Position numbers and translations under genes: made by a program. The notes beneath the pieces were generated by a model. It worked only from the letters and a program-made list of their open reading frames with translations. It did no database searches and was not told where the DNA came from. A stretch of 64,000 nt of DNA from PRO6 sp035565775 (GTDB lineage Bacteria > Pseudomonadota > Alphaproteobacteria > Rhizobiales > Xanthobacteraceae): assembly GCA_035565775.1 (NCBI GenBank), contig DATMRW010000021.1:682001-746000 (forward strand), given 5' to 3'. This document shows, piece by piece, positions 1-8,279 of this stretch. The first letter of the stretch is position 1. Every line of letters starts with the position of its first letter.

Positions 1-615
1 CAGCGTCAGGCTGCGGTCGATCATGTGCAGCCAGCGCTCGACCAGCGCGCGCTCCTCCCGGTAGCCCGTCGTCGTCAGGCGCCAGCGCCCGATCCTGCTC
101 CAGCCGCGCAGGTAAAGGCGGCGTACGGGGCTTCGGGCGGCAAAGCGGAGGCGGAAACGCAGTTCCCGGCATTTCAGCCGCCCGGCGGCGGCCAGCGCCG
201 GCTCGCCGAGCAGCGACGGCAGCGACGACAGGATCTGGCTGAGCCGGAACTCGATGCGGTCGGGGATGTCTGCCCCCTCGCCGCGCAGCTTCAGGTCCGC
301 AATTCGCGGCGCGTCGCAGCAGGCCATCCGCGCGGCGAGGATGCGCGCGATCGCGGCCAGCATCGCCTCGTCGACCCCGCGCCGCCCGATGAAGCGGCCG
401 AGCCGCTGCATGTAGAGCTGGGCATAGCCCGGCCCCTGATAGTCGATCATTTCGGCAATGCCCGCCTGCACCGCCGCCCTTGCCGCCTCGGGCAACTGCG
501 CGGGCACGGCCGGCGGCTCGGCGTCGTCATAGCCGAGCAGATCCGCGAGCATGATGCGGAGCGGCCCCGGCCAGCGGGCAAGGCGGTACGCGGCTGAGGG
601 CAGCGCGGGCATCAT
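1..615 (-). CDS. DUF6537-like protein, partial (runs off left edge)
   Basis: An open frame of 205 codons without a stop reaches the left edge. The first codons are ATG-ATG, and the first ATG overlaps the stop of the upstream gene, so the two are probably translationally coupled. The text around residues 45-70 (AEMIDYQGPGYAQLYMQRL) and the Arg-rich part near residues 150-190 resemble DUF6537, the C-terminal domain of indolepyruvate ferredoxin oxidoreductase beta-type proteins. No ferredoxin or TPP domain is visible in the part present. The family call rests on motif memory only. The protein could be a free-standing relative of that domain. The real C-terminus lies outside the window. Confidence 0.5.
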   Translation of the reverse strand, partial: MMPALPSAAYRLARWPGPLRIMLADLLGYDDAEPPAVPAQLPEAARAAVQAGIAEMIDYQGPGYAQLYMQRLGRFIGRRGVDEAMLAAIARILAARMACCDAPRIADLKLRGEGADIPDRIEFRLSQILSSLPSLLGEPALAAAGRLKCRELRFRLRFAARSPVRRLYLRGWSRIGRWRLTTTGYREERALVERWLHMIDRSLTL

Positions 616-1280
616 GACCCAGCCTGCACGCCGGACGGTGCGGGCGACGGCGCGGCAGGCTGATCCAGCCGCGCCTGCAGCTCCGCGATGTTCTGCAACA
701 GCCGGGCGCTCGCCAGCCGCAGGAAGTAGAAGCCGAACTCCGGGTTCTGCACATACAATTCGCGCACCTGATTGTAGCCGATGCGCAGCACCGTGCCGCC
801 CTCCACGCATTCCAGCGTCTGGGTGCGGGTATTGTCCGGCGTCAGCATGCCGAGCTCGCCGACGATGGCGCCGACCGGCAGCTCGATGCCGGATTCGACC
901 AGACGAAACTTGCCGCTGACGATGTAAAACATCTCCTCGGCCAGTTCGCCCTTGTAGAACAGCGCCTCGCCGGCCGCGCATTTGCGCTCGGTCATGAACG
1001 GCTTCAGCCAGTCCATCGAGAGGTCGCCCTGCACCGAGCGTTTGACGTCGCGCACGAGCTGCAGCATCTGGTGCAGCCGGTAGGCATTGAGCGGCAGCAG
1101 CAGCCCGTGCAGCAGCAGCGTCGGATAGTTGCGCAGCGGAAGGGCGAAGGCGATGAACACGAGGTTGGCGAGAATGCCGAACACCCGAAGCGGAATCATC
1201 GTCCGCATCGAATAGGTCGCAACCACGAAGAAGGTCGCAAACACGCTGCCGGCATGTTCTAACAGGGGCGAAATGTCCAT
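612..1280 (-). CDS. Membrane-anchored cyclic nucleotide-binding domain protein
   Basis: The protein has 222 residues. Residues about 8-68 contain three hydrophobic stretches ending in the motif PTLLLHGLLLPLNAYRL. Residues about 95-200 form a cyclic nucleotide-binding (CRP-like) beta-roll with a phosphate-binding-cassette-like segment, GELGMLTPDNTRTQT. There is no DNA-binding HTH, so it is not a Crp/Fnr transcription factor. It is more likely a membrane receptor that responds to cAMP, cGMP or another nucleotide. Three membrane spans followed by this domain is the arrangement of animal Popeye proteins, but homology is not shown. Its stop overlaps the start of the next gene by four bases. The start codon is abutted by an inverted repeat (see 1281-1324). 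Confidence 0.8.
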   Translation of the reverse strand: MDISPLLEHAGSVFATFFVVATYSMRTMIPLRVFGILANLVFIAFALPLRNYPTLLLHGLLLPLNAYRLHQMLQLVRDVKRSVQGDLSMDWLKPFMTERKCAAGEALFYKGELAEEMFYIVSGKFRLVESGIELPVGAIVGELGMLTPDNTRTQTLECVEGGTVLRIGYNQVRELYVQNPEFGFYFLRLASARLLQNIAELQARLDQPAAPSPAPSGVQAGS

Positions 1281-1324
1281 GGCGCGGTTCTCTCTGACGT
1301 GAAGAGGAGATTGAGAACTGCGCC
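1281..1324 (-). promoter_or_regulatory. Inverted repeat abutting the start codon of the cyclic nucleotide-binding gene
   Basis: Two 12-base arms, GGCGCGGTTCTC (1281-1292) and GAGAACTGCGCC (1313-1324), are complementary except at one position and are separated by 20 bases. In the minus-strand mRNA the hairpin would end directly before the ATG and would include the purine-rich AGAGAGAA that is the best Shine-Dalgarno candidate. It could act as a translational lock or as an operator for a dimeric regulator. Function is inferred. Confidence 0.55.
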
Positions 1325-1389
1325 GGGAAACGTCAATGCCGCTGCGCGTGCCGAAAGCATTTGCCGATAGGTGGAACAGGAGGGAGCCG

Positions 1390-2205
1390 ATGTCAGCTCA
1401 GGACACAGCCTTGGACGGCGCCCGGGACGAGGCCGGCAGTCCGCCGGTCCTGGCGATCGACGGGCCGCGCGCAACCATCCGCCTCAACCGGCCACGCCAT
1501 CTCAACCGCATCCAGCCGGAAGACCTCAACGCCCTGCTCCACCTGTTCCGGGAGGTCGAAGGCAACCCGGCCGTCAAGGTGCTGGTCCTGACCGGAACCG
1601 GACGCGCCTTCAGCGCCGGCTTCGATCTCGGCGCGATGGCCGACCGCGCCACGCGGCAGGAGGCGAAGGGACCGGGCACGATGTTCGAGGACGTCGCCAA
1701 CCGCCTCGAAAATCTCGGCCTGCCGACCATCTGCCGGCTCAACGGCGGGGTCTATGGCGGCTCGACCGACCTCGCCCTCGCCTGCGATTTCCGCATCGGC
1801 GTCGACACCTGTGAGATGATCATGCCGGCGGCGCGGCTCGGCCTGCACTATTACACCGGCGGCCTGCGCCGCTATGTCTCGCGGCTCGGCGTCAACGCCG
1901 CCAAAAAACTGTTCCTCACCGCGCAAAGGATCGACGCCGCCGAGATGCTGCGGATCGGCTACCTCACCGCCGCCGTCCCCGCGGAGCGGCTCGATGCCGA
2001 GGTCGATGCGCTGGCCGACATTCTCGCCGCCAACGCGCCGGCGGCGGTCGCCGGCATGAAGCGCGCCATCAACGACATCGCCCGCGATGCGTTCGACGAG
2101 GCCGCGGCCGACCTGCGCCACCGCGACAGCATGCGCGGCCCGGAGATCGGCGAAGGCATCAAGGCCTACAAGGAAAAGCGCCCGCCGCGCTTCGGCGGGC
2201 GTTAG
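1390..2205 (+). CDS. Enoyl-CoA hydratase/isomerase (crotonase) family protein
   Basis: The protein has 271 residues. The start was chosen because AGGAGGGAG lies six bases or fewer before the ATG; the frame stays open further upstream. The crotonase fold is recognisable from the oxyanion-hole segment FSAGFDLG (residues 74-81) and GGVYGGSTDLALACD (119-133). In crotonase proper two glutamates act as acid and base. Here the first position appears to be Asp127 and the second, after MP at 145-146, is Ala. Plain hydratase chemistry is therefore doubtful, and an isomerase, thioesterase or other crotonase-superfamily reaction is possible. It opens the acyl-CoA catabolic island and faces away from the cyclic-nucleotide receptor gene. 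Confidence 0.85.
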   Translation: MSAQDTALDGARDEAGSPPVLAIDGPRATIRLNRPRHLNRIQPEDLNALLHLFREVEGNPAVKVLVLTGTGRAFSAGFDLGAMADRATRQEAKGPGTMFEDVANRLENLGLPTICRLNGGVYGGSTDLALACDFRIGVDTCEMIMPAARLGLHYYTGGLRRYVSRLGVNAAKKLFLTAQRIDAAEMLRIGYLTAAVPAERLDAEVDALADILAANAPAAVAGMKRAINDIARDAFDEAAADLRHRDSMRGPEIGEGIKAYKEKRPPRFGGR

Positions 2206-2211
2206 GCGCGC

Positions 2212-2907
2212 CTATTCGCCGACGAAGGTCACGACATCGGCAAGCGCCGCGCGCGAGGTACGGTAGCTGTTGACGCGGTTGCCAACGTCCGAATAGCCGA
2301 AGGATATGCCGCAGACCACGCGGCGGTCGTCGGCGAGGCCGAAGTGCTTCCTGATCGTGCCGGAATGAAAGGCGAGCGCCGCCTGCGGAACGGTGGCGAT
2401 TCCCAGCGCCTGCGCCGCCAGCATGAAGTTGCTGACATAGCCGCCGCAGTCGATCGCGCCGTAGACGCCGAGCGCCTCGTCGGTGGTGATGACGGCGACA
2501 TGGGGCGCACCGAAAAAGTTGAAGTTTTCCAGCGCCTGCCGGGCATAGGCCGCGCGGTCGCCGCGGGCGATGCCGAGGGTGTTGTAGAGCTGAAAGCCGC
2601 TCTCGCGGCGGCGTTCGAGATAGACGCCCTGGTATTCGCGCGGGAACGGAAAATCGCCCTCGCTCGGCACGCCGCTGCTCGCGGCCGCATACATCACCTC
2701 GCGAAAGCGAGTCGTCTCTCCCCCGGAGGTGATCAGCACCTGCCACGGCTGGCTGTTGCACCAGGAGGCAGTGCGCTGCGCCGCCCGCAGGATGCGCTCG
2801 ATCACGGCGCGGTCCACCGGCTGCGGCCGGAAGGCGCGGCACGAATGCCGCGCAATCAACAGTTCCTCGACCACATCAATCGGCCGGGTGTCAGTCTCGG
2901 TCGTCAT
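2212..2907 (-). CDS. Nitroreductase family FMN-dependent oxidoreductase
   Basis: The protein has 231 residues, a normal length for single-domain nitroreductases. The N-terminal RHSCRAFRPQPV and the segment TASWCNSQPWQVLITSG are typical FMN-binding nitroreductase signatures. The C-terminal part carries GISFGYSD. Members reduce nitro groups, quinones or enones with NAD(P)H through bound FMN. The physiological substrate cannot be read from the sequence. It is convergent with the crotonase gene (six bases between stops) and lies just downstream of the acyl-CoA dehydrogenase pair on the same strand, so it may act on an intermediate of that pathway; that is inference. Confidence 0.87.
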   Translation of the reverse strand: MTTETDTRPIDVVEELLIARHSCRAFRPQPVDRAVIERILRAAQRTASWCNSQPWQVLITSGGETTRFREVMYAAASSGVPSEGDFPFPREYQGVYLERRRESGFQLYNTLGIARGDRAAYARQALENFNFFGAPHVAVITTDEALGVYGAIDCGGYVSNFMLAAQALGIATVPQAALAFHSGTIRKHFGLADDRRVVCGISFGYSDVGNRVNSYRTSRAALADVVTFVGE

Positions 2908-2958
2908 CGTCTCGTCGCTGCCTTCCTGTGCCTCGCGGCCGTTCCAAGCCGCCGCCTC

Positions 2959-4203
2959 TCAGCGTCCCCTGGTCGGGATCTGGTTGAACGGCACATCCTT
3001 GTCCACCCGCACGTCGCCCGGCAAGCCCAGCACGCGCTCGGCAATGATGTTGCGCAAAATCTCGTCAGTGCCGCCAGCGATGCGGTCCGACGGCGAGCGC
3101 AGCAGCATCGCCTGGAACTGCCCGGCGGCATCGCCGGTCGGGGACTCGGTCAGCACCCCCGCCGCGCCCTGCAGGTCGGCGGCGAACATCGCGATGTCCT
3201 GCAGCATCGAGCCGGAAACCAGCTTGCCGATGGAGTTTTCCGGCCCCGGCCGCTCGCCGCGCGACAGCGCCGAAATGGTGCGGTAGCTCGTATACTTCAA
3301 CCCGCTGTTGCGCACCGCCCAGTTGGCGAGTTTGGAGCGCACCGCGCGGTCGTCGATCGCCAGGCCCTCGTCGGTCACAAAATTGCAGCAGAAGTCGAAG
3401 ATCTCGTTGAAGCCGGTCGCGACCCGCGCGCCGATCGACATCCGCTCGTTCATCAGCGTGGTGAGCGAGACGTTCCAGCCGTCGTTCACCGCGCCGAGGC
3501 GCTGCGCATCTGGTATGCGGACGTTGGTGAAATAGACCTCGTTGAACTCCGACTGGCCGTTGGCCTGCCTGATCGGCTTGACCTCGACACCCGCACTCTT
3601 CATGTCGAGGAAGAACATCGTCAGGCCCTTGTGCTTGGGCAAGGTCGGATCGGTGCGCGTGATCAGAATGCCGTAGTCCGAATAGTGCGCGCCGCTGGTC
3701 CAGATTTTCTGGCCGTTGATGATCCAGTCGTCGCCGTCGCGCTCGGCGCGGGTGCGCAGGCCGGCGACGTCGGAGCCGCTCGCTGGCTCCGAAAAGAGCT
3801 GGCACCAGATCTCCTCGCCCGACACCAGCTTCGGCAGGAAGCGCCGCTTCTGCTCCTCGCTGGCATAGGCCATCATGGTCGGTCCGCACATGCCCTGCCC
3901 GATCAGGAACACGCCGCCGAGCTTGCCGTAGACGCCTTCCTCCTGATCCCAGATCACGCGCTCGATCGGCGAGGCGCCGCGCCCGCCATATTCCTTCGGC
4001 CAGTGCAGGCACGCCCAGCCGCCCTCGGCCTTCTTCTTCTGCCAGGCCTTCGAGGCCTCCAACGTGTTGCCGGCCTTCAGCTGAATGCGGCCGACGAACG
4101 GCGCGGACAGCTCTGCCTCCAGCTCCTTCGGCGCATTGGCGGCAATCCAGGCACGAGCCTCGGCGCGAAACGCGGCCTGCTCGGGGGTGTCATCGAAATC
4201 CAT
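2959..4203 (-). CDS. Acyl-CoA dehydrogenase, large subunit of a probable heteromeric pair
   Basis: The protein has 414 residues with the three-part acyl-CoA dehydrogenase layout: an N-terminal helical domain, a middle FAD-contact segment FSEPASGSDVAGL, and a C-terminal helical domain ending IAERVLGLP. The usual catalytic Glu in the YEGT-type motif is replaced: the sequence reads IAGGTDEI. This is common in subunits of alpha2beta2 dehydrogenases such as FadE28/FadE29 of mycobacteria, and similar pairing occurs in PimC/PimD. The start has AAAGGA upstream. The partner gene lies 33 bases upstream on the same strand. It should oxidise an acyl-CoA thioester to the enoyl-CoA with electrons passing to ETF. 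Confidence 0.9.
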   Translation of the reverse strand: MDFDDTPEQAAFRAEARAWIAANAPKELEAELSAPFVGRIQLKAGNTLEASKAWQKKKAEGGWACLHWPKEYGGRGASPIERVIWDQEEGVYGKLGGVFLIGQGMCGPTMMAYASEEQKRRFLPKLVSGEEIWCQLFSEPASGSDVAGLRTRAERDGDDWIINGQKIWTSGAHYSDYGILITRTDPTLPKHKGLTMFFLDMKSAGVEVKPIRQANGQSEFNEVYFTNVRIPDAQRLGAVNDGWNVSLTTLMNERMSIGARVATGFNEIFDFCCNFVTDEGLAIDDRAVRSKLANWAVRNSGLKYTSYRTISALSRGERPGPENSIGKLVSGSMLQDIAMFAADLQGAAGVLTESPTGDAAGQFQAMLLRSPSDRIAGGTDEILRNIIAERVLGLPGDVRVDKDVPFNQIPTRGR

Positions 4204-4236
4204 GGCGATGTCCTTTCAACAATCAGGCTGCGATGC

Positions 4237-5367
4237 TCAGGCCGCGTTGCGCTCGCGCATCCGCTCGATCAGCGCGTCTTCCCAGTAGCTCATGCTGCCG
4301 AGCATGACGGCGAGCGCGTTGGCCCTGCGGTAGTAGAGGTGGCAATCGAACTCCCAGGTGAAGCCCATGCCGCCATGCACCTGAATGTTGTTCTTGGCGC
4401 AGTGCTGGAACGCCTGGGTGGCGCTGATCCGCGCCGCCGCCGCGGCCTCGGGCAGCTCGGCCGCGTTGGTCGAGAGCGCCCACGCGCCAAAGTAGGCGTT
4501 GGAGCGCGCCAGAGTCGCCGAGACATACATGTCGGCGAGAAGATGCTTCACCGCCTGGAACGAGCCGATCTGGCGGCCGAAGGCGATGCGGTCGAGCGCA
4601 TAGTCTCGGCCCATCTCGAGCGCGCGGTCCGCGCCGCCGATCTGCTCGAAGGCGACCAGCACCGCCGCGCGATCCAGAATGCGCGTCAAAAGGCTCCAGC
4701 CTTCGTCCGCCGCGCCGAGCGGCTCGGCCGGGCTGTCGTTGAAAGTGATCTCGGCCTGGTTGTGTGTGTTGTCGATGTTCTGCAGCGCGCGCACGGCAAC
4801 GCTTTCGTCCTGGAGGTCGACCAGAAACAGCCCGATGTCGGTCTCGCGGCCGGTCGCGGCGGTGCGCGCAGCGACGATGGCGAAGCCGGCCAGCGCGCCG
4901 TCGAGCACCGGCAGCTTGGTGCCGATGAGGCGGCCGCGCGACGCTGCCGTCTTGATCATCTTCGGCGACAGGCTGCCCGGCCCCTCGAACACCGCGAGCG
5001 TGCCGATGGCCTCGCCCGCGGCGATGCGCGGCAGCCACTTTTGCTTCTGCTCCTCGCTGCCCGCCAGCATCAACGCCTCGGCAGCGAAATAGACCGTGGA
5101 GGCGAACGGCACCGGCGCCAGCGCACGGCCGATCTCCTCGGCGATCACGCAGAGTTCGAGATGTCCTGCGCCGGTGCCGCCATATGCCTCGGGAATGGCA
5201 ACGCCGAGAAAGCCCATCTCGGCAAGGCCGCGCCACAATGCCCGGTCATGGGACACGCCGCCGCCTTCGAGCACCGCGCGCACGGCTTTCGGCGGCGACT
5301 TTTCCGCGAAAAATTTTCGAGCCTGATCGCGAAGCTGCTTTTGCTCTTCGGAAAAATCAAAGTTCAT
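4237..5367 (-). CDS. Acyl-CoA dehydrogenase, small subunit of a probable heteromeric pair
   Basis: The protein has 376 residues from the ATG reading MNFDFSEEQ. An in-frame GTG lies three codons earlier, but GGAAAG is correctly spaced for the ATG. The N-terminal domain, IPEAYGGTGAG and the C-terminal QVHGGMGFTWEFD are typical of the family. The region that normally carries the catalytic Glu reads AVMLGSMSYWED, so the canonical base is absent. Together with the adjacent 414-residue protein this points to a two-subunit enzyme. Upstream it is separated from the ligase gene by a short region with a 15-bp tandem repeat. Confidence 0.9.
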   Translation of the reverse strand: MNFDFSEEQKQLRDQARKFFAEKSPPKAVRAVLEGGGVSHDRALWRGLAEMGFLGVAIPEAYGGTGAGHLELCVIAEEIGRALAPVPFASTVYFAAEALMLAGSEEQKQKWLPRIAAGEAIGTLAVFEGPGSLSPKMIKTAASRGRLIGTKLPVLDGALAGFAIVAARTAATGRETDIGLFLVDLQDESVAVRALQNIDNTHNQAEITFNDSPAEPLGAADEGWSLLTRILDRAAVLVAFEQIGGADRALEMGRDYALDRIAFGRQIGSFQAVKHLLADMYVSATLARSNAYFGAWALSTNAAELPEAAAAARISATQAFQHCAKNNIQVHGGMGFTWEFDCHLYYRRANALAVMLGSMSYWEDALIERMRERNAA

Positions 5368-5384
5368 GACAGGCACTTTCCATG

Positions 5385-5414
5385 TTTCTTGCTCGGTTGT
5401 TTCTTGCTTGGTTG
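5385..5414. repeat. Two tandem 15-bp repeats
   Basis: The unit TTTCTTGCTCGGTTG occurs at 5385-5399, and again with one change (C to T) at 5400-5414, followed by a run of six T. It sits in the 5' leader of the small dehydrogenase gene (minus strand), between it and the upstream ligase gene. Function unknown. The minus-strand RNA would be C/A-rich and largely unstructured. Confidence 0.7.
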
Positions 5415-5443
5415 TTTTTTGGGTCCGGCATTGCGCGAAAAAA

Positions 5444-7318
5444 TCACTTCAACAAAATGACGTCGGCGGCGGGCTCCCGCGCATAGAGCCGGTCGGCCAG
5501 CGCGGCGCGGCGCTCGAGCCCCGCGCGCTGGTTGATGTAGCCCTTGTCGGTCAGCTCGTTGCCGTCGATCGACGGCGGCTCGCTCATCAGCATCGCCCGC
5601 GCGATGGTCATGCTGCTCGCGCCGGCAACCGACGCGTTGTGCGCCTCGAGTCCGGCGCGCAGGCGGGCAAGCACGAAGGGATGGCGGACGACATCCTCCA
5701 TCCCCGCATTCGGGTCGTTGATGAGCTGCCGGCAGGCATCGAGGTTCGGCCATGCCAGAATGCCGATGTCGTCGCGATCCTGCCCGGCCACCAGCGCGTC
5801 CTGAATGACCGGCGAGGCGGCGGCGATCACCGCGACGCGGACATTGCCGACCTGCACGAAGGTGCCGGTGGTGAGCTTGAAATCCTCGACCACGCGGCCG
5901 GCGAAGATCAGGCCCTTGGCCGGGTCCGCATCGTCGACGAAGGTCGCGGCATCGCCGATGCGGTAGAAGCCCTCCTCGTCGAACACCGATGCCGTCAGCT
6001 CGGGCTGGCCGAAATAGCCCGGCGTCACGTTCACGCCGCGCACGCGGATTTCATACTTCGGCCCGAACGGCACCAGCTTCAGCTCGACGCCTGGAAACGG
6101 CAAGCCGATCAAGCCGACACGCTCGGTGTCCCAATAGGTGCCGGTCGAGGTCGGCGCGGTTTCGGTCGAGCCCCAGCCGGTGTAGAACACGATGCGCTCG
6201 CCGGTGGTGCGCACCGCCAGCGCCTGCATCCGCTCGTAAAGATCATCGGGCAGCCGCGCGCCGCCATAGGCCATCAGCGACAGGTTCTTGAAGAAGGTGC
6301 GGCATAGCGCGTCGTCCTTTTCCATCGCGCTGGCGATCGCCGCATAGCCGGCGGGGACATTGGCATAGTAGGTCGGCGAGATTTCCCGCAGGTTGCGCAG
6401 CGTCTCATCGAACTGGCCCGGCAGCGGCCGTCCCTCGTCGATGTAGAGCGTGCCGCCTTCGACCAGCACCGGGTTGAACAGCGCGTTGCCGCCCATGGTG
6501 TGGTTCCACGGCATCCAGTCGAGATAGGTCGGCTCGCGCTCCTGCGCGCGGCCCGGGCGCACCTGCATCATCATCATCGCATTGGCGCACATCATCCGCT
6601 GCGTGTTGATGACCGCCTTCGGCATCCCGGTGGAGCCGGAGGTGAACAGCAATTTTCCCACGGTGTCGGGCGTGATCTGCGCGACCGATGCCTGCACCGC
6701 ATCGGTCGGCGGCGTCGCCGCGAGGTCGGCGAAGCGAAGGCTCGCAATGCCCTCCGCCGGGCGCGCGACATGGACCACGGTGACGTCCGACAGATCGAGC
6801 GCGGCGAGCGCCGCCGCGAAGGTCGGGCCGTCCTGCACCATCACCACCGCGGGCCTGATCAGGCCGAACAGGTGTTTGAGCTTGGCGTGATCGCGGCTCA
6901 TCAGCGAATAGGCCGGCGACACCGGCGCGGCCGGCAGGCGGGCCTGCATCGCCGCAAGCGTCATCAGCGCATGTTCGATCGAGTTGCCGCTCAAAATCGC
7001 CACCGGGCGGCCGTCGGCGACGTTCAGGTCGAGCAGCGCCTGCGTCAGGGCATCGACAGTGCGCTTGGCCTCGGCGAACGTCACCTTGCGCCACTGGCGC
7101 TCCGGCCCGCTGCGCTGGGCGAGCCAGGTCCGCTCCGGCCGCTCATTCGCCCACTGCGCCAGCGACGCGGGGATGTGCTCGCCGAAGGCATCGAGCGGGA
7201 TCCGCGACCGCATGGTGATGGTGCCGTCGTCGCGGTGCTCCACCGCGATGTCGCGCGCAAGCCACTCGATCTTGCGAAACGCCGGCTTGGCCGGAATCCG
7301 CTGCGCCGTTGCCGTCAT
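5444..7318 (-). CDS. Feruloyl-CoA synthase-like AMP-forming acyl-CoA ligase
   Basis: The protein has 624 residues from the ATG preceded by GGGAGG; the open frame continues 25 codons upstream. The AMP-binding signature is LLFTSGSTGMPKAV, and the adenylate-contact region YTGWGSTETAPTSTG is clear. The N-terminal part (VEHRDDGTITMRSRIPL, WANERPERTWLAQR) matches the feruloyl-CoA synthase subgroup, which activates hydroxycinnamic acids. No feruloyl-CoA hydratase-lyase or vanillin dehydrogenase is visible nearby, so ferulate may not be the real substrate. It heads a same-strand group with the two dehydrogenase subunits and the nitroreductase, which suggests a side-chain or ring-acid beta-oxidation pathway. 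Confidence 0.82.
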   Translation of the reverse strand: MTATAQRIPAKPAFRKIEWLARDIAVEHRDDGTITMRSRIPLDAFGEHIPASLAQWANERPERTWLAQRSGPERQWRKVTFAEAKRTVDALTQALLDLNVADGRPVAILSGNSIEHALMTLAAMQARLPAAPVSPAYSLMSRDHAKLKHLFGLIRPAVVMVQDGPTFAAALAALDLSDVTVVHVARPAEGIASLRFADLAATPPTDAVQASVAQITPDTVGKLLFTSGSTGMPKAVINTQRMMCANAMMMMQVRPGRAQEREPTYLDWMPWNHTMGGNALFNPVLVEGGTLYIDEGRPLPGQFDETLRNLREISPTYYANVPAGYAAIASAMEKDDALCRTFFKNLSLMAYGGARLPDDLYERMQALAVRTTGERIVFYTGWGSTETAPTSTGTYWDTERVGLIGLPFPGVELKLVPFGPKYEIRVRGVNVTPGYFGQPELTASVFDEEGFYRIGDAATFVDDADPAKGLIFAGRVVEDFKLTTGTFVQVGNVRVAVIAAASPVIQDALVAGQDRDDIGILAWPNLDACRQLINDPNAGMEDVVRHPFVLARLRAGLEAHNASVAGASSMTIARAMLMSEPPSIDGNELTDKGYINQRAGLERRAALADRLYAREPAADVILLK

Positions 7319-7489
7319 CGTTGAGCCTCCCTGGCGGGTTGAACAAGGCCGGTTCAGGCAAGCATCCGAACTGGCGTTCAAGAAGCGTTCCAAAAATCTT
7401 TCCTTGCGGCCGCCTTGAAGCGGCTCTCGTTTTCTTGCCTCCGGGCGAGCGTACCGCCTGGAGCGATGTTTGTTTGCGGGCGAGACCCG

Positions 7490-8248
7490 TTAGCGCGGCG
7501 CCATGCGGATCGCGCCGTCGAGGCGGACGGTCTCGCCGTTCAGCATCGGGTTTTCGACCATGTGCACGGCGAGCGCGCCGTATTCGGAGGCGTCCCCGAG
7601 CCGCGCCGGATGGGGCACCTGCGCGCCGAGGCTCTTGCGCGCCTCCTCGCTGAGGCCCATCAGCAGCGGCGTGAAGAACAGGCCCGGCGCGATGGTGTTG
7701 ACGCGGATCAGATGCTGCGCGAGATCGCGCGCCGCCGGCAGGGTGAGGCCGACGACGCCGCCCTTGGAGGCCGAATAGGCGATCTGGCCGATCTGGCCGT
7801 CGAAGGCGGCGACGCTGGCGGTGTTGATGACGACGCCGCGCTCCTCGCCGACCGGCGGCTCCTTCAAAAGACTCTCGGTGAACAGCCGCAGCACGTTGAA
7901 GGTGCCGATGAGGTTGACCTGAATGACCTTGGAAAACTTCGCAAGCGGATAGACCCCGTCGCGGCCGACGATGCGGGCCGAGCCGCCGATGCCGGCGCAG
8001 TTCACCAGCACCCGCGGCGTGCCGTTGGCGGCTGCCGCCTTGGCGAGGCCGGCGCGAACCTGGTCCTCGTCGGTGACGTCGCCGGCGGCCGCGACGCCCT
8101 TGACCTCCGCCGCCACCTTTTCGGCGTTGTCGCCGTTCTGATCGAATACTGCGATCCTGGCGCCCTTCGCGGCCATCGCCCGCGCCGTTGCGGCCCCGAG
8201 CCCCGAGCCGCCGCCAGTGATGAATACGGACGTATCATTCAACTGCAT
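7490..8248 (-). CDS. SDR-family 3-hydroxyacyl-CoA dehydrogenase (HSD10-like)
   Basis: The protein has 252 residues and is a classical short-chain dehydrogenase. It carries the cofactor motif TGGGSGLGAA (residues 11-20), NCAG in the central sheet, the catalytic serine region INTASVAAFDG, and the YSASK catalytic Tyr-Lys pair. The segment GERGVVINTASVAAFDGQIG and the C-terminal GETVRLDGAIRM match type II 3-hydroxyacyl-CoA dehydrogenases. It would oxidise the 3-hydroxyacyl-CoA with NAD in the same beta-oxidation spiral. A GAGAGG ribosome site precedes the ATG. It lies 31 bases downstream of the TetR gene and upstream of the ligase on the same strand. Confidence 0.88.
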   Translation of the reverse strand: MQLNDTSVFITGGGSGLGAATARAMAAKGARIAVFDQNGDNAEKVAAEVKGVAAAGDVTDEDQVRAGLAKAAAANGTPRVLVNCAGIGGSARIVGRDGVYPLAKFSKVIQVNLIGTFNVLRLFTESLLKEPPVGEERGVVINTASVAAFDGQIGQIAYSASKGGVVGLTLPAARDLAQHLIRVNTIAPGLFFTPLLMGLSEEARKSLGAQVPHPARLGDASEYGALAVHMVENPMLNGETVRLDGAIRMAPR

Positions 8249-8279
8249 GTAACGACCTCTCCGAAAATGAAATGCGTGA

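Noticed and set aside
25..597. A 190-codon open frame on the plus strand at the left edge
   Set aside because: The minus strand is open to the edge, is coupled to the upstream gene and resembles a known domain. The plus frame is its shadow.
2344..5460. A 1038-codon open frame on the plus strand
   Set aside because: It is antisense to the nitroreductase and both acyl-CoA dehydrogenase genes, whose translations carry family motifs. The antisense product is low-complexity Arg/Ala/Gly text, caused by GC-rich codon bias.
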